The position numbers and the translations under genes are program-made. From Pseudomonas mendocina (GTDB lineage: Bacteria > Pseudomonadota > Gammaproteobacteria > Pseudomonadales > Pseudomonadaceae): DNA of 64,000 nt. Positions 52,502-61,615 of this stretch are shown here, piece by piece. Numbering within the stretch: position 1 is the first letter of the stretch; each line of letters opens with the position of its first letter. The notes below the pieces were generated by a model. The model was not told the DNA's origin. It worked only from the letters and a program-made list of their open reading frames with translations, and made no database searches. The stretch spans positions 4,526,001-4,590,000 of the forward strand of contig CP148074.1 in assembly GCA_037482215.1 (NCBI GenBank). Reading direction: 5' to 3'.

Positions 52502-53617
52502 ATGATGACAATAATTAAACACCTGCTCGCCACCGCCATCTGTGGCGCCACCCTGCTGGCCGGAACAGCCCACGCAGATGAAGCCAAAACCCAGCGCGAG
52601 CTGCGCGTTTATAACTGGGCTGACTACATCCAGCCGGATGTGCCGAAGAACTTCCAGAAAAACACCGGCATCAAAGTCACCTGGGACGTATACGAGTCCA
52701 ATGAAACGCTGGAAGCCAAGCTGCTCACTGGCAACTCTGGTTATGACCTGGTGGTGCCAAGTAACACCTTCCTTGAGCAGCAGATTAAAGCCGGTGTCTA
52801 CCAGAAACTGGACAAATCCAAGCTGCCCAACTGGCAACACCTTGATCCCGTGCTGCTGGAGCTGATGACCACCAATGATCCGGCCAATGAGCACTCCGTA
52901 CCTTATATGTATGGAACCATCCTAATCGGCTTCAACCCAGACAAGGTTAAGGCCGTACTGGGAGAGAACGCACCGGTAAATAGCTGGGACTTAGTCTTCA
53001 AAGAAGAAAACATGGCCAAGCTCAAGCAATGCGGTGTGGCCATGCTCGACTCGCCCACCGACATTCTGCCAGTCGCCCTGCACTACCTCGGCCTGGACCC
53101 GAACAGCACCAAAGCTGAAGACTATGAAAAAGCGGCTGAGCTGATGCTGAAAATCCGCCCGTACATGGCCTACTTCCACTCCGCCAAGTACATGACCGAC
53201 ATCGCCAACGGTGATATCTGCGTGGCCGTCGGCTATTCGGGCAGCTTCTTCCAGTTCGCCAACCGTGCCAAGGAAGCAGGCAACGGCGTTGTGGTCGACT
53301 GGCGCCTGCCGAAGGAAGGTGCACCGCTGTGGTATGACTCCTTCGCCATTCCCAAAAGCGCACAAAACGTCGAGGAAGCCCACGAATTCCTCAATAACCT
53401 GATGGACCCAACCGTTATCGCGCCGGTGAGTGACTTCCTCGGCTACCCGAACCCGAACAAGCCAGGCATGCAGTTGGTGAGCTCGGCCATCCGTGACAAC
53501 AAAGACCTGTCACCGGACGCAGAAGGCCAAAAGAGCCTGTATGTACTGAAGGCATTGCCGCAGAACATTGAGCGCGTTCGCACCCGCGTGTGGAACACCA
53601 TCAAGTCCGGTAAATAA
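52502..53617 (+). CDS. Polyamine ABC transporter substrate-binding protein (PotF/SpuD-like)
   Basis: A 371-residue periplasmic protein with a signal peptide (cleaved near GTAHADEA). The type 2 periplasmic-binding fold starts with LRVYNWADYIQPDVPKNF, the typical PotD/PotF opening, followed by GYDLVVPSNTFLEQQIKAG. An AAGGGGAAGC ribosome-binding site precedes the ATG. No permease or ATPase gene follows; a strong terminator does, so it must work with a transporter encoded elsewhere. Coupling with acetylpolyamine amidohydrolase suggests an acetylated or free polyamine as ligand. Confidence 0.93.
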   Translation: MMTIIKHLLATAICGATLLAGTAHADEAKTQRELRVYNWADYIQPDVPKNFQKNTGIKVTWDVYESNETLEAKLLTGNSGYDLVVPSNTFLEQQIKAGVYQKLDKSKLPNWQHLDPVLLELMTTNDPANEHSVPYMYGTILIGFNPDKVKAVLGENAPVNSWDLVFKEENMAKLKQCGVAMLDSPTDILPVALHYLGLDPNSTKAEDYEKAAELMLKIRPYMAYFHSAKYMTDIANGDICVAVGYSGSFFQFANRAKEAGNGVVVDWRLPKEGAPLWYDSFAIPKSAQNVEEAHEFLNNLMDPTVIAPVSDFLGYPNPNKPGMQLVSSAIRDNKDLSPDAEGQKSLYVLKALPQNIERVRTRVWNTIKSGK

Positions 53618-53631
53618 ACCTTTGCTGTACT

Positions 53632-53661
53632 CAAACGCCCGGCCTATGTGCCGGGCGTTTG
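53632..53661 (+). terminator. Rho-independent terminator of the polyamine-binding protein gene
   Basis: A perfect 12-bp stem, CAAACGCCCGGC (53632-53643) and GCCGGGCGTTTG (53650-53661), followed by CATTTTAG. Confidence 0.88.
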
Positions 53662-53749
53662 CATTTTAGTGCACGCATAATCGCTAGGGGCTAAGGGCGT
53701 CTTCAAGCTACTCTCCATTACCTGGAAGCCACATACGAAGGGATTTCGA

Positions 53750-54199
53750 ATGACGCACAGTGACAGCCATTTCACCGCTTTGGGCTACAGCCTTGATGCC
53801 GATAAAAGCCGCCTTGATCTGGATGTTATCCATGGCTTTCTAACTCACTCGACATGGGCCAAAGGCATCAGCCGTGAGCGGGTCAAGCTGAGTATCGATA
53901 ACAGCCTGTGCCTTGGCCTCTATCACCATGAACAACAAATAGGTTTTGCCCGGCTGGTTACCGACGCAGCGACATTTGCCTATTTGTGCGACGTGTTCGT
54001 CGACCCAGCCTACCAAGGTAAAGGCCTTGGCCGCTGGTTATCCGAAGGCATGCTGGCCAGACCAGAAGCATGTGGGCTGCGGCGGATTATGTTGGCCACC
54101 ACAACGGCGCCCTGGCTCTATGAAAAGATGGGGTTTGAACCCGTCAATCAACCTAATTACATCTGGCACCAATTCCGCCCCGACATTTATCAAACCTGA
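53750..54199 (+). CDS. GNAT-family N-acetyltransferase
   Basis: A 149-residue acetyltransferase. The acetyl-CoA-binding A motif is FVDPAYQGKGLGRWLSEGML (about 83-102), preceded by FARLVTDAATFAYLCDV and followed by LATTTAPWLYEKMGF. The substrate is unknown. An AAGGGA site precedes the ATG. It is a single gene between two terminated transport units. Confidence 0.88.
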   Translation: MTHSDSHFTALGYSLDADKSRLDLDVIHGFLTHSTWAKGISRERVKLSIDNSLCLGLYHHEQQIGFARLVTDAATFAYLCDVFVDPAYQGKGLGRWLSEGMLARPEACGLRRIMLATTTAPWLYEKMGFEPVNQPNYIWHQFRPDIYQT

Positions 54200-54256
54200 C
54201 TCCCCGCGCACCCGGCAAACGTGCCCCCCACCGAATTAGACAAGGCCCAGGCGCCG

Positions 54257-54301
54257 TTCGGAAATCCGAATTCCCAAACTGAAGGGGTTCGTAAATCCGA
54301 A
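54257..54301 (+). promoter_or_regulatory. Two AauR-type upstream activating sites
   Basis: TTCGGAAATCCGAA at 54257-54270 is an exact match to the TTCGGNNNNCCGAA site reported for the response regulator AauR. TTCGTAAATCCGAA at 54288-54301 differs by one base. Their centres are 31 bp apart (three helical turns), as expected for a cooperatively bound enhancer, and lie upstream of the sigma-54 promoter at 54379. The spacer 54200-54474 has no other feature. Confidence 0.8.
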
Positions 54302-54378
54302 CAAAGGGAGCCCTTGGCGATTCCCGACAAACATATAAAATCTATATTTATCAATGACTTGCATCTAAAAATAGCAAC

Positions 54379-54394
54379 TGGCATGCATCCTGCT
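54379..54394 (+). promoter_or_regulatory. Sigma-54 promoter of aatJ
   Basis: TGGCATGCATCCTGCT has the -24 GG and -12 GC at the required spacing and differs from the consensus (TGGCACGN4TTGCW) at two positions. Transcription would start near 54406, about 70 bp before the aatJ ATG. Confidence 0.82.
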
Positions 54395-54474
54395 CCTGAT
54401 GTTTTCAGGAATGTGTTGATCCTTCCGCACTCGGTGGCTTGCCACCCATAAGAAAAACATCGAGGAACAGATTC

Positions 54475-55383
54475 ATGCGAATTACTACAAGCGTACTGGG
54501 CGCCGCCATGGCAGCCAGCCTGATCTGCAGTCCAGCTTTCGCCGACGAACTCACCGGGACCTTGAAAAAAATCAAAGAATCCGGCGTCGTAACCCTCGGC
54601 CACCGTGACTCCTCTATCCCCTTCTCCTACTACGGCAGCAACCCTCAGCAGCCGGAAGGCTACTCCCACGACCTGCAACTGAAAGTGGTTGAAGAGCTGA
54701 AGAAAGAGCTGAACCTGCCTGAGCTGAAGGTCCGCTACAACCTGATCACCTCGCAAACCCGCATCCCACTGGTGCAGAACGGCACCGTTGATTTCGAGTG
54801 CGGCTCCACCACCAACAACGTTGAGCGTCAGCGTCAAGTTGATTTCTCCGTGGGTATCTTTGAAGTGGGTACCCGCCTGCTGACCCGCACTAGCTCGCCG
54901 ATTAAAGACTTCCCAGATCTGAAGGGCAAAAACGTGGTGACCACCGCCGGTACCACATCCGAGCGTCTGCTGAAGATCATGAATGCCGAGAAGAAAATGG
55001 GCATGAATGTGATCTCCGCCAAAGACCACGGCGAGGCCTTCCTGATGCTGGAGTCCAACCGTGCAGTCGCATTCATGATGGATGACGCTCTGCTCGCTGG
55101 TGAAATGGCCAAGGCCAAGAAGCCTGCTGACTGGCACATTGTGGGTGAACCGCAGTCCTTCGAGATTTACGGTTGCATGATGCGCAAAGGCGACGCGGAC
55201 TTTAAACGTGTTGTGGATAAAGCCATCAGCGACACCTTCGCTTCCGGTGAGATCAACGACATCTACAACAAGTGGTTCCAACAGCCTGTCCCACCAAAAG
55301 GCTTGAACCTGAATTTCCCCATGAGCGAGCAGCTGAAAAAACTGATCGCCAACCCCACCGACAAGTCTGCAGAACAGATCTGA
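54475..55383 (+). CDS. aatJ: Glutamate/aspartate ABC transporter, periplasmic binding protein AatJ
   Basis: A 302-residue type 3 solute-binding protein with a signal peptide (cleaved near SPAFADEL). The opening ESGVVTLGHRDSSIPFSYYG, then FECGSTTNNVERQRQVDFS, are those of GltI/AatJ, specific for acidic amino acids. The ATG at 54475 has a GAGGAACAG site and is preferred to an in-frame start 12 codons upstream. It is first in the operon and separated from aatQ by 225 bp that hold a GC-rich hairpin (about 55393-55416), which probably lets the binding protein be made in excess. Confidence 0.93.
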   Translation: MRITTSVLGAAMAASLICSPAFADELTGTLKKIKESGVVTLGHRDSSIPFSYYGSNPQQPEGYSHDLQLKVVEELKKELNLPELKVRYNLITSQTRIPLVQNGTVDFECGSTTNNVERQRQVDFSVGIFEVGTRLLTRTSSPIKDFPDLKGKNVVTTAGTTSERLLKIMNAEKKMGMNVISAKDHGEAFLMLESNRAVAFMMDDALLAGEMAKAKKPADWHIVGEPQSFEIYGCMMRKGDADFKRVVDKAISDTFASGEINDIYNKWFQQPVPPKGLNLNFPMSEQLKKLIANPTDKSAEQI

Positions 55384-55608
55384 AGGTGATGCCGCGGCCC
55401 TTTCAAAAGGGGGGCCGTGTGCGGGGACTTGGGGAGGCCCGTGTGGCATCCCCTTTCCAATTCAACCAAGCATGCATGACACGACTCATCGGTTCGGATG
55501 ATGAAGCTGTGTGCCCTGCTGCTTGATAACCGTTACCACGTATAGGCCCTCCACCGCTTGTTTAGCGGCAGGCCGTGCGTGTTGTTAAGTCGCCGAGGGG
55601 AAACCCGC

Positions 55609-56355
55609 ATGAACTACAACTGGGACTGGGGCATTTTCTTCAAGTCCACTGGCATCGGCAGCGAGATCTACTTGGACTGGTTCCTCACCGGCCTGGGCTG
55701 GACAGTCGCCATCGCACTAGCCGGCTGGATTATCGCCCTGCTGCTTGGCTCTCTGCTCGGTGTCATGCGCACCCTGCCCAACCGCTGGATTTCTGGAATC
55801 GCCACGGTTTACGTTGAAATCTTCCGTAACGTGCCGCTGCTGGTGCAGCTGTTCCTCTGGTACTTCCTGGTTCCAGACCTGCTGCCTGAGCCGCTGGAAA
55901 TCTGGTTCAAACAAGATCTCAATCCAGCCACCTCAGCCTACCTAAGCGTGGTCGTGTGCCTGGGGCTGTTTACTGCGGCGCGCGTCTGCGAACAAGTGCG
56001 CACCGGTATTCAGGCGCTGCCTAAAGGGCAAACCGCTGCAGCCTACGCAATGGGCTTCACCCTGCCGCAGACCTACTGGAACGTACTGCTGCCACAAGCG
56101 TACCGGATCATCATTCCGCCGCTCACCAGCGAGTTCCTCAACATATTCAAGAACTCCTCGGTGGCCTCGCTGATCGGCCTGATGGAGCTGCTGGCACAAA
56201 CCAAACAGACTGCTGAGTTCAGCGCCAACCTGTTTGAGGCCTTCACCCTGGCAACCCTGATTTACTTCACCCTGAACATGAGCCTGATGCTGCTCATGCG
56301 CCTGCTGGAGAAGAAAGTCAGCGTGCCCGGCCTGATCTCCGTAGGGGGTAAATAA
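55609..56355 (+). CDS. aatQ: Glutamate/aspartate ABC transporter permease AatQ
   Basis: A 248-residue inner-membrane permease of the His/Glu/Gln family. It has about five helices, an N-terminal YNWDWGIFF segment, VEIFRNVPLLVQLFLWYF (the typical E-x-x-R-x-x-P stretch) and the EAA-type loop GFTLPQTYWNVLLPQAYRI. The ATG at 55609 after GAGGGG is preferred to an earlier start. It overlaps aatM by one base. Confidence 0.93.
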   Translation: MNYNWDWGIFFKSTGIGSEIYLDWFLTGLGWTVAIALAGWIIALLLGSLLGVMRTLPNRWISGIATVYVEIFRNVPLLVQLFLWYFLVPDLLPEPLEIWFKQDLNPATSAYLSVVVCLGLFTAARVCEQVRTGIQALPKGQTAAAYAMGFTLPQTYWNVLLPQAYRIIIPPLTSEFLNIFKNSSVASLIGLMELLAQTKQTAEFSANLFEAFTLATLIYFTLNMSLMLLMRLLEKKVSVPGLISVGGK

Positions 56356-57020
56356 TGGATTTCAGCCCAATCATCCCGGCCTTGCCGGGGCTGTGGGACG
56401 GCATGCTGATGACCTTACAGCTAACGGTCATGGGCGTTATCGGCGGCGTGGTGCTGGGCACCCTGCTGGCCCTGATGCGCATGTCCGGCAATAGCCTGCT
56501 GTCGAACATCGCTGCCACGTACGTCAACTACTTCCGCTCGATTCCGCTGCTGCTGGTTATCACCTGGTTCTACTTCGCAGTGCCCTTCATCCTGCGCTGG
56601 ATCACCGGTGAGGACACCCCCGTCGGTGCTTTCAGCTCCTGCTTGGTGGCCTTCATCATGTTTGAGGCGGCCTATTTCTGCGAGATCGTACGGGCAGGCA
56701 TTCAGTCCATCCCTCGCGGACAAATGGGTGCAGCGCAGGCCCTGGGTATGACGTACAGCCAGACCATGCGCCTGATCATCCTGCCTCAGGCATTTCGCAA
56801 GATGAGCCCGCTGTTGTTGCAACAGAGCATCATCCTCTTCCAAGACACCTCGCTGGTGTACACCGTGGGCCTGATGGACTTCCTCAACGCAGCCCGCTCC
56901 CGTGGCGACATCATCGGCCAGCCCCATGAGTTCCTCATCTTTGCCGGTCTGGTCTACTTCATCATCAGCTTCTCAGCCTCGCTGCTGGTCAAGCATCTGC
57001 AAAAAAGGTTAGCCGTATGA
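56355..57020 (+). CDS. aatM: Glutamate/aspartate ABC transporter permease AatM
   Basis: A 221-residue second permease with about five helices, [19 protein letters not shown] and an EAA-type loop [20 protein letters not shown]. With AatQ it forms the membrane channel. Its start overlaps aatQ (TAATGG) and its end overlaps aatP by 4 bp. Confidence 0.93.
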   Translation: MDFSPIIPALPGLWDGMLMTLQLTVMGVIGGVVLGTLLALMRMSGNSLLSNIAATYVNYFRSIPLLLVITWFYFAVPFILRWITGEDTPVGAFSSCLVAFIMFEAAYFCEIVRAGIQSIPRGQMGAAQALGMTYSQTMRLIILPQAFRKMSPLLLQQSIILFQDTSLVYTVGLMDFLNAARSRGDIIGQPHEFLIFAGLVYFIISFSASLLVKHLQKRLAV

Positions 57021-57751
57021 TTTCCATTAAGAACGTGTACAAGTGGTACGGAAACTTCCAGGTGCTGACCGATTGCAGCACTGAAGTGAAAAAAGGCGAA
57101 GTGGTCGTCGTGTGCGGCCCGTCCGGTTCGGGTAAGTCCACCCTGATCAAATGCGTCAACGCGCTGGAGCCATTCCAGAAGGGCGACATCGTAGTGGATG
57201 GCACCTCCATTGCTGATCCGAAAACCAACCTGCCTACACTGCGTTCGCGGGTCGGCATGGTGTTCCAGCACTTTGAGCTGTTCCCACACCTGAGCATTAC
57301 CGAAAACCTGACCATCGCCCAGATCAAGGTGCTCGGCCGCAGCAAGGAAGAGGCCACTCAAAAAGGCCTTGAACTGCTGGAGCGCGTGGGTCTGAAAGCC
57401 CATGCCCACAAGTACCCAGGCCAACTCTCTGGGGGCCAGCAACAACGCGTGGCTATCGCCCGCGCCCTGGCTATGGACCCTGTCGTAATGCTGTTCGACG
57501 AACCAACCTCAGCACTGGACCCGGAAATGGTCAACGAGGTGCTGGATGTGATGGTGCAGCTGGCTCATGAAGGCATGACCATGATGTGCGTCACCCACGA
57601 GATGGGCTTTGCACGCAAGGTTGCCGACCGAGTGATCTTTATGGACGCCGGACAGATTGTTGAAGACTGCGCCAAGGACGAGTTCTTCGGGGACATAAAA
57701 GCGCGCTCCGAACGCGCTCAACACTTCCTGTCCAACATCCTGCCGCACTGA
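57017..57751 (+). CDS. aatP: Glutamate/aspartate ABC transporter ATP-binding protein AatP
   Basis: A 244-residue ATPase. Walker [10 protein letters not shown] at about 35-43, Q-loop in [12 protein letters not shown], signature LSGGQQQR, Walker [14 protein letters not shown] and the switch histidine in CVTHEMGFA. It powers import by AatJQM. Two hairpins follow before aauS. Confidence 0.95.
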   Translation: MISIKNVYKWYGNFQVLTDCSTEVKKGEVVVVCGPSGSGKSTLIKCVNALEPFQKGDIVVDGTSIADPKTNLPTLRSRVGMVFQHFELFPHLSITENLTIAQIKVLGRSKEEATQKGLELLERVGLKAHAHKYPGQLSGGQQQRVAIARALAMDPVVMLFDEPTSALDPEMVNEVLDVMVQLAHEGMTMMCVTHEMGFARKVADRVIFMDAGQIVEDCAKDEFFGDIKARSERAQHFLSNILPH

Positions 57752-57768
57752 GTCACACCCACATGGTC

Positions 57769-57827
57769 GCCGCAGGCTACTGCGGCAACCACACTGTTCC
57801 GATTACCGGGCGCTCCGCCCGGTAATC
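57769..57827. terminator. Two hairpins between aatP and aauS
   Basis: GCCGCA/TGCGGC (57769-57786) is followed by a perfect 12-bp stem GATTACCGGGCG/CGCCCGGTAATC with a 3-base loop (57801-57827). Neither has a T run, so read-through into aauS-aauR is possible. Confidence 0.55.
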
Positions 57828-57865
57828 ACCTAGCCTAGGACAATGGCCTGTCAGGGATTCCCACG

Positions 57866-59782
57866 ATGCAATACCCTACAGCTCCTCCTCACTGCATACC
57901 CTCGGTACTGACTGTGAAACCGCGCCTTGTCCGCCGCCTGTCTCTGATCGCACTGATGCTGATGCTGACCATCGGCTGCGGCATTGCGGGCTTCTACACC
58001 AGTGAATATTTCGGCATCCAAAACCTCAGCGAAAACGGTCAGCGCCAACTGGAGCTGAACGCCCGCTCGGTCGAAAGCGAAATCAGCAAGTACACCTACT
58101 TGCCCTCCCTGCTGGAGCTTGAGTTCAACGTCGAGCGCTTGTTGAGTACGCCCACGACTTACCGCCGTCACTTGGTCAACGAATACCTGGAAGGGCTTAA
58201 CCAGCGCAGCGGCAGCTTGGCTATCTATATTCTCAACCCGCAAGGCCGGGTGCTGGCCACCAGTAACTGGCAGGACGCGACCAGTTATCTCGGTGAAGAC
58301 TTGTCCTTCCGCGCTTATTTCAAAGACGCCATGGAGGGTCGCGCCGCTCGCTTCTACGGTATTGGCAGCACAGCAGGTGAGCCCGGCTATTACCTGGCCC
58401 ACGCCCTGAAAAAAGGTAACCGGATCATTGGCGTCGCAGTGGTTAAAGTCCGTCTCGAGGGCCTTGAACAACGCTGGCAGAAAGCACGCCTGCAAGCCTA
58501 TGTCAGCGATGAAAACGGCATCATCATTCTCTCCAGCAATGAGTCGCGCTGGCTCAAGGCCGTCCGACCGTTGGACGCTACGACCCGCGAGCGACTGGCG
58601 CGCAGCCTGCAATACCACTGGTGGGCCCTCGAAGAGCTACAACCCCTTACACGTCGACAGCTCGCCGATGGCTCCGAGCTGGTGAGTTTCGATGAAGAAA
58701 CCAGCGCTCACTCACAGACCACCAGCGTCACCTACTTGTCCCAATCCAGGCCTCTGGTGGACACCCCGTGGCACATGACCTTGCTCAGCCCAATTCAGGA
58801 CGTACGCCGCGCCGCCTACAGCCATGCCTTGCTTGCCGGAGTAGCCTGCGCCCTGCTGATATTCCTCGCCCTGGCCCTCAACCAGCGTCGGCGCATGATT
58901 GCTACCCGTCTGGCTGCCCGAGAAGCCTTGATTAAAGCCAACAACGAACTGGAGCGTAAAATTGCCGAACGAACCGCCGACTTGCAGGCCAGCAACCAGC
59001 GCCTACAAGCTGAGGTACGCGAACGCGAGCAAGCCGAAACCACCCTGCGTCAGACCCAGGACGACCTGATCCAAGCGGGTAAGCTGGCAGTGATTGGGCA
59101 GATGTCCACCGCCATCGCCCACGAACTCAACCAGCCTTTGGCCGCCCTGCGCACCCTGTCCGGTAATACCATTCGTTTCCTACAACGCGGCGTGCTGGAT
59201 GTAGCCAGCAGCAACTTGCAAACCATCGGCGAATTGGTCGACCGCATGGGCAAGATCACCGGTAGCTTGCGTGCCTTTGCGCGCCGCGCAGATGACCATG
59301 GCCAAGCCAGCCTTGAGCAGGCTATTGATGCCGCCTTAAAACTATTGGAAAGCCATAGCGCTTACGAAGGACTGATCGTGCAGCGCGACTGCCAGCACGA
59401 CGGCGACGACAGCGTACTGGGCATTGAGCAAACCCGTTTGGAGCAGATTCTGATCAACCTGATCGCCAACGCCCTGGACGCCATGATCGAACAAAACGAA
59501 CGCCAACTCTGCCTGACAGGTCGCCCCCAAGGTGAACGCTACCTGCTGACCGTACAAGACAATGGCAGCGGTATCCCGGTGGATATTCGCGCTCACCTGT
59601 TCGAACCCTTTTTTACCACCAAACCAGGGGAAAAAGGCCTGGGCCTTGGTCTGACCCTCTCTGCCAGCCTGGCCGCCGCCGCCAATGGCAACCTCAGTGT
59701 GCAGCACCCGGAAAATGGCGGTACCGCCTTCCTCCTCAACCTGCCCATTATCTCCCCTCACAAGGATGCCCCCCATGACTGA
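57866..59782 (+). CDS. aauS: Sensor histidine kinase AauS
   Basis: A 638-residue DctB-type sensor. Two membrane helices (about 25-45 and 322-340) enclose a periplasmic double-Cache domain; a coiled coil (ELERKIAERTADLQASNQRL) leads to the kinase core with the phosphorylated histidine in AIAHELNQPLAALRT, then LIANALDAM, DNGSGIP and GLGLGLTLS. Its place after aatJQMP and before a sigma-54 activator matches AauS, which senses acidic amino acids. A GGGATT site precedes the ATG. It overlaps aauR by 8 bp. Confidence 0.9.
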   Translation: MQYPTAPPHCIPSVLTVKPRLVRRLSLIALMLMLTIGCGIAGFYTSEYFGIQNLSENGQRQLELNARSVESEISKYTYLPSLLELEFNVERLLSTPTTYRRHLVNEYLEGLNQRSGSLAIYILNPQGRVLATSNWQDATSYLGEDLSFRAYFKDAMEGRAARFYGIGSTAGEPGYYLAHALKKGNRIIGVAVVKVRLEGLEQRWQKARLQAYVSDENGIIILSSNESRWLKAVRPLDATTRERLARSLQYHWWALEELQPLTRRQLADGSELVSFDEETSAHSQTTSVTYLSQSRPLVDTPWHMTLLSPIQDVRRAAYSHALLAGVACALLIFLALALNQRRRMIATRLAAREALIKANNELERKIAERTADLQASNQRLQAEVREREQAETTLRQTQDDLIQAGKLAVIGQMSTAIAHELNQPLAALRTLSGNTIRFLQRGVLDVASSNLQTIGELVDRMGKITGSLRAFARRADDHGQASLEQAIDAALKLLESHSAYEGLIVQRDCQHDGDDSVLGIEQTRLEQILINLIANALDAMIEQNERQLCLTGRPQGERYLLTVQDNGSGIPVDIRAHLFEPFFTTKPGEKGLGLGLTLSASLAAAANGNLSVQHPENGGTAFLLNLPIISPHKDAPHD

Positions 59783-61097
59783 GCGCCTGAGCGTTCTGAT
59801 CGTTGAAGACGACCCACACGTTCTGCTGGGCTGCCAGCAGGCGCTGGCGCTGGATGATATCCCCAGCATCGGCGTCGGCAGTGCAGAAGAGGCACTGCAA
59901 CGGCTTGATGCGGACTTTGCCGGGATCGTTATCAGCGACATCCGCCTGCCCGGCATGGATGGACTCGACCTGCTTAAACATCTCAAGCAGCTGGACGAAA
60001 ACCTGCCAGTAATCCTCATTACCGGTCACGGCGACATCAACATGGCGGTCAACGCCATGCGTGACGGTGCCTACGACTTTATTGAAAAGCCCTTCTCGCC
60101 GGAGCGCTTGGTCGATGCTACACGCCGCGCCCTCAGCCAACGCAGCCTGAGCCGAGAGGTCTCCGAACTGCGCCGCCGCCTCGCCGGGCGTCAAGCCTTG
60201 GAACAACGCCTGATCGGCGTCTCACCGGCCATGGAAAGGCTGCGCGAGCTGATCGCCAATGTCGCAGACACCTCCGCCAATGTGCTGATCGAAGGCGAAA
60301 CCGGCACCGGCAAGGAACTGGTTGCCCGCTGCCTGCACGACTTCAGCAAACGCCAGAGCAATCCGTTTGTTGCGCTCAACTGCGGCGGTCTGCCAGAGAG
60401 CCTTTTTGAGAGTGAAATCTTCGGCCACGAAGCCCACGCGTTTACCGGTGCAAACAAGCGCCGCGTCGGCAAAATCGAACACGCCAACGGCGGCTCATTG
60501 TTCCTCGACGAAATCGAAAGCATGCCGCTGAACCTGCAGATCAAACTGTTGCGCGTGCTGCAGGAGCACAGCCTGGAGCGCCTCGGCTCGAACCAGAGCA
60601 TCCCGGTGGATTGTCGTTTTATTGCAGCGACCAAGGCTGATCTGGAACAGCAAGGCAAAGCAGGCACCTTCCGCAGTGACCTGTATTACCGCCTCAACGT
60701 GGTGACGCTCAACCTGCCGCCCTTGCGCGAGCGCCGCGAGGATATCCCGCTGCTGTTCGAGCACTTCCTGCAACTTGCCGCCCTGCGCTTCGACCGCCCC
60801 GCCCCGGAGCTGGATGCACAGACCCTGAGCAGCCTTATAAGTCACGACTGGCCGGGTAACGTGCGCGAGCTGCGCAACGTCGCTGAACGCTTCGCGCTCA
60901 ACCTGCCAGCGCTTAAAGACAACACAACGAGCCACACAGGCGGCGCCACCTTTGCCGAAGCCGTTGAAGCCTTTGAACGCAACCTTCTGGCCGACAGCCT
61001 CAGCCGAAACGGCGGCAACCTCAGCCAGACCGCCCAGAGCCTGGGCATGGCCAAGACCACGCTGTTCGATAAGGTGAAAAAATACGGGTTGAGTTAA
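59775..61097 (+). CDS. aauR: Sigma-54-dependent response regulator AauR
   Basis: A 440-residue DctD-type regulator. Receiver domain with VLIVEDDPHVL and the phospho-aspartate in VISDIRLPGMDG; AAA+ domain with Walker A GETGTGKE, an altered sigma-54 loop EAHAFTGA (F-T-G-A kept) and SLFLDEIESMP; a Fis-type helix-turn-helix at the end (GNLSQTAQSLGMAKTTLFDKV). The ATG at 59775 overlaps aauS. Two matching sites upstream of aatJ and a -24/-12 promoter there support control of that operon. Confidence 0.92.
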   Translation: MTERLSVLIVEDDPHVLLGCQQALALDDIPSIGVGSAEEALQRLDADFAGIVISDIRLPGMDGLDLLKHLKQLDENLPVILITGHGDINMAVNAMRDGAYDFIEKPFSPERLVDATRRALSQRSLSREVSELRRRLAGRQALEQRLIGVSPAMERLRELIANVADTSANVLIEGETGTGKELVARCLHDFSKRQSNPFVALNCGGLPESLFESEIFGHEAHAFTGANKRRVGKIEHANGGSLFLDEIESMPLNLQIKLLRVLQEHSLERLGSNQSIPVDCRFIAATKADLEQQGKAGTFRSDLYYRLNVVTLNLPPLRERREDIPLLFEHFLQLAALRFDRPAPELDAQTLSSLISHDWPGNVRELRNVAERFALNLPALKDNTTSHTGGATFAEAVEAFERNLLADSLSRNGGNLSQTAQSLGMAKTTLFDKVKKYGLS

Positions 61098-61545
61098 GTG
61101 TCACAGCCCGTAGGGTGCGATAAGGCTGCAAAGCAGCTTATCCACCAATGGCTTGTGAACTCGACAGAAGCTCCAAATCTTTCGCCAAGTGGAACAGCGC
61201 CATAGGGATGAATCTCTGTAACACACAACAACGCAGCGCTTTAATGATCAGGTTGCGCCCCCTCGGGCGCCTCACTTTTCTTTGCTTGCACAAAGAAAAG
61301 TAAGCAAAAGAAATGCACCCCGGCATCCGGGTTTCGCTACGCGAAACTTCCCGCACTCCGGCACTGTTCCGGGGGCCGACGTACAAGGGCCATCCATGGC
61401 CCTTTACGTCTATCACCGCATCCATGCGGCTCTTCCCCCCTACACAGCGCCTCCGCTTGGCCTCCTGACGGGGACTCGAGTGGCGCCTGTATGTTCTGCG
61501 CTCAACACATCTATTGGCAGAAACATACTTTCCCAACCCACGTAC
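61098..61545. repeat. Repeat-rich spacer after aauR
   Basis: No credible gene. It contains a perfect 10-bp inverted repeat CTTTTCTTTG (61275-61284) and CAAAGAAAAG (61291-61300). This begins a repeat type that I recall from many proteobacterial intergenic regions, continuing with GTAAGCAAAAGAAATGCACC. Smaller palindromes follow, such as GGGCCATCCATGGCCC near 61388. Frames here are artefacts of the repeat. Confidence 0.55.
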
Positions 61546-61546
61546 A

Positions 61547-61576
61547 AAAAACCCGTCGACAAAGCGACGGGTTTTT
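61547..61576. terminator. Bidirectional terminator before the nitroreductase gene end
   Basis: A perfect 12-bp stem, AAAAACCCGTCG (61547-61558) and CGACGGGTTTTT (61565-61576), T-rich on both strands. It ends the minus-strand nitroreductase gene 40 bp after its stop. Confidence 0.88.
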
Positions 61577-61615
61577 CGTTTAAAGCAGCTAGCCTCACGG
61601 CCAACTGTTTAATGC

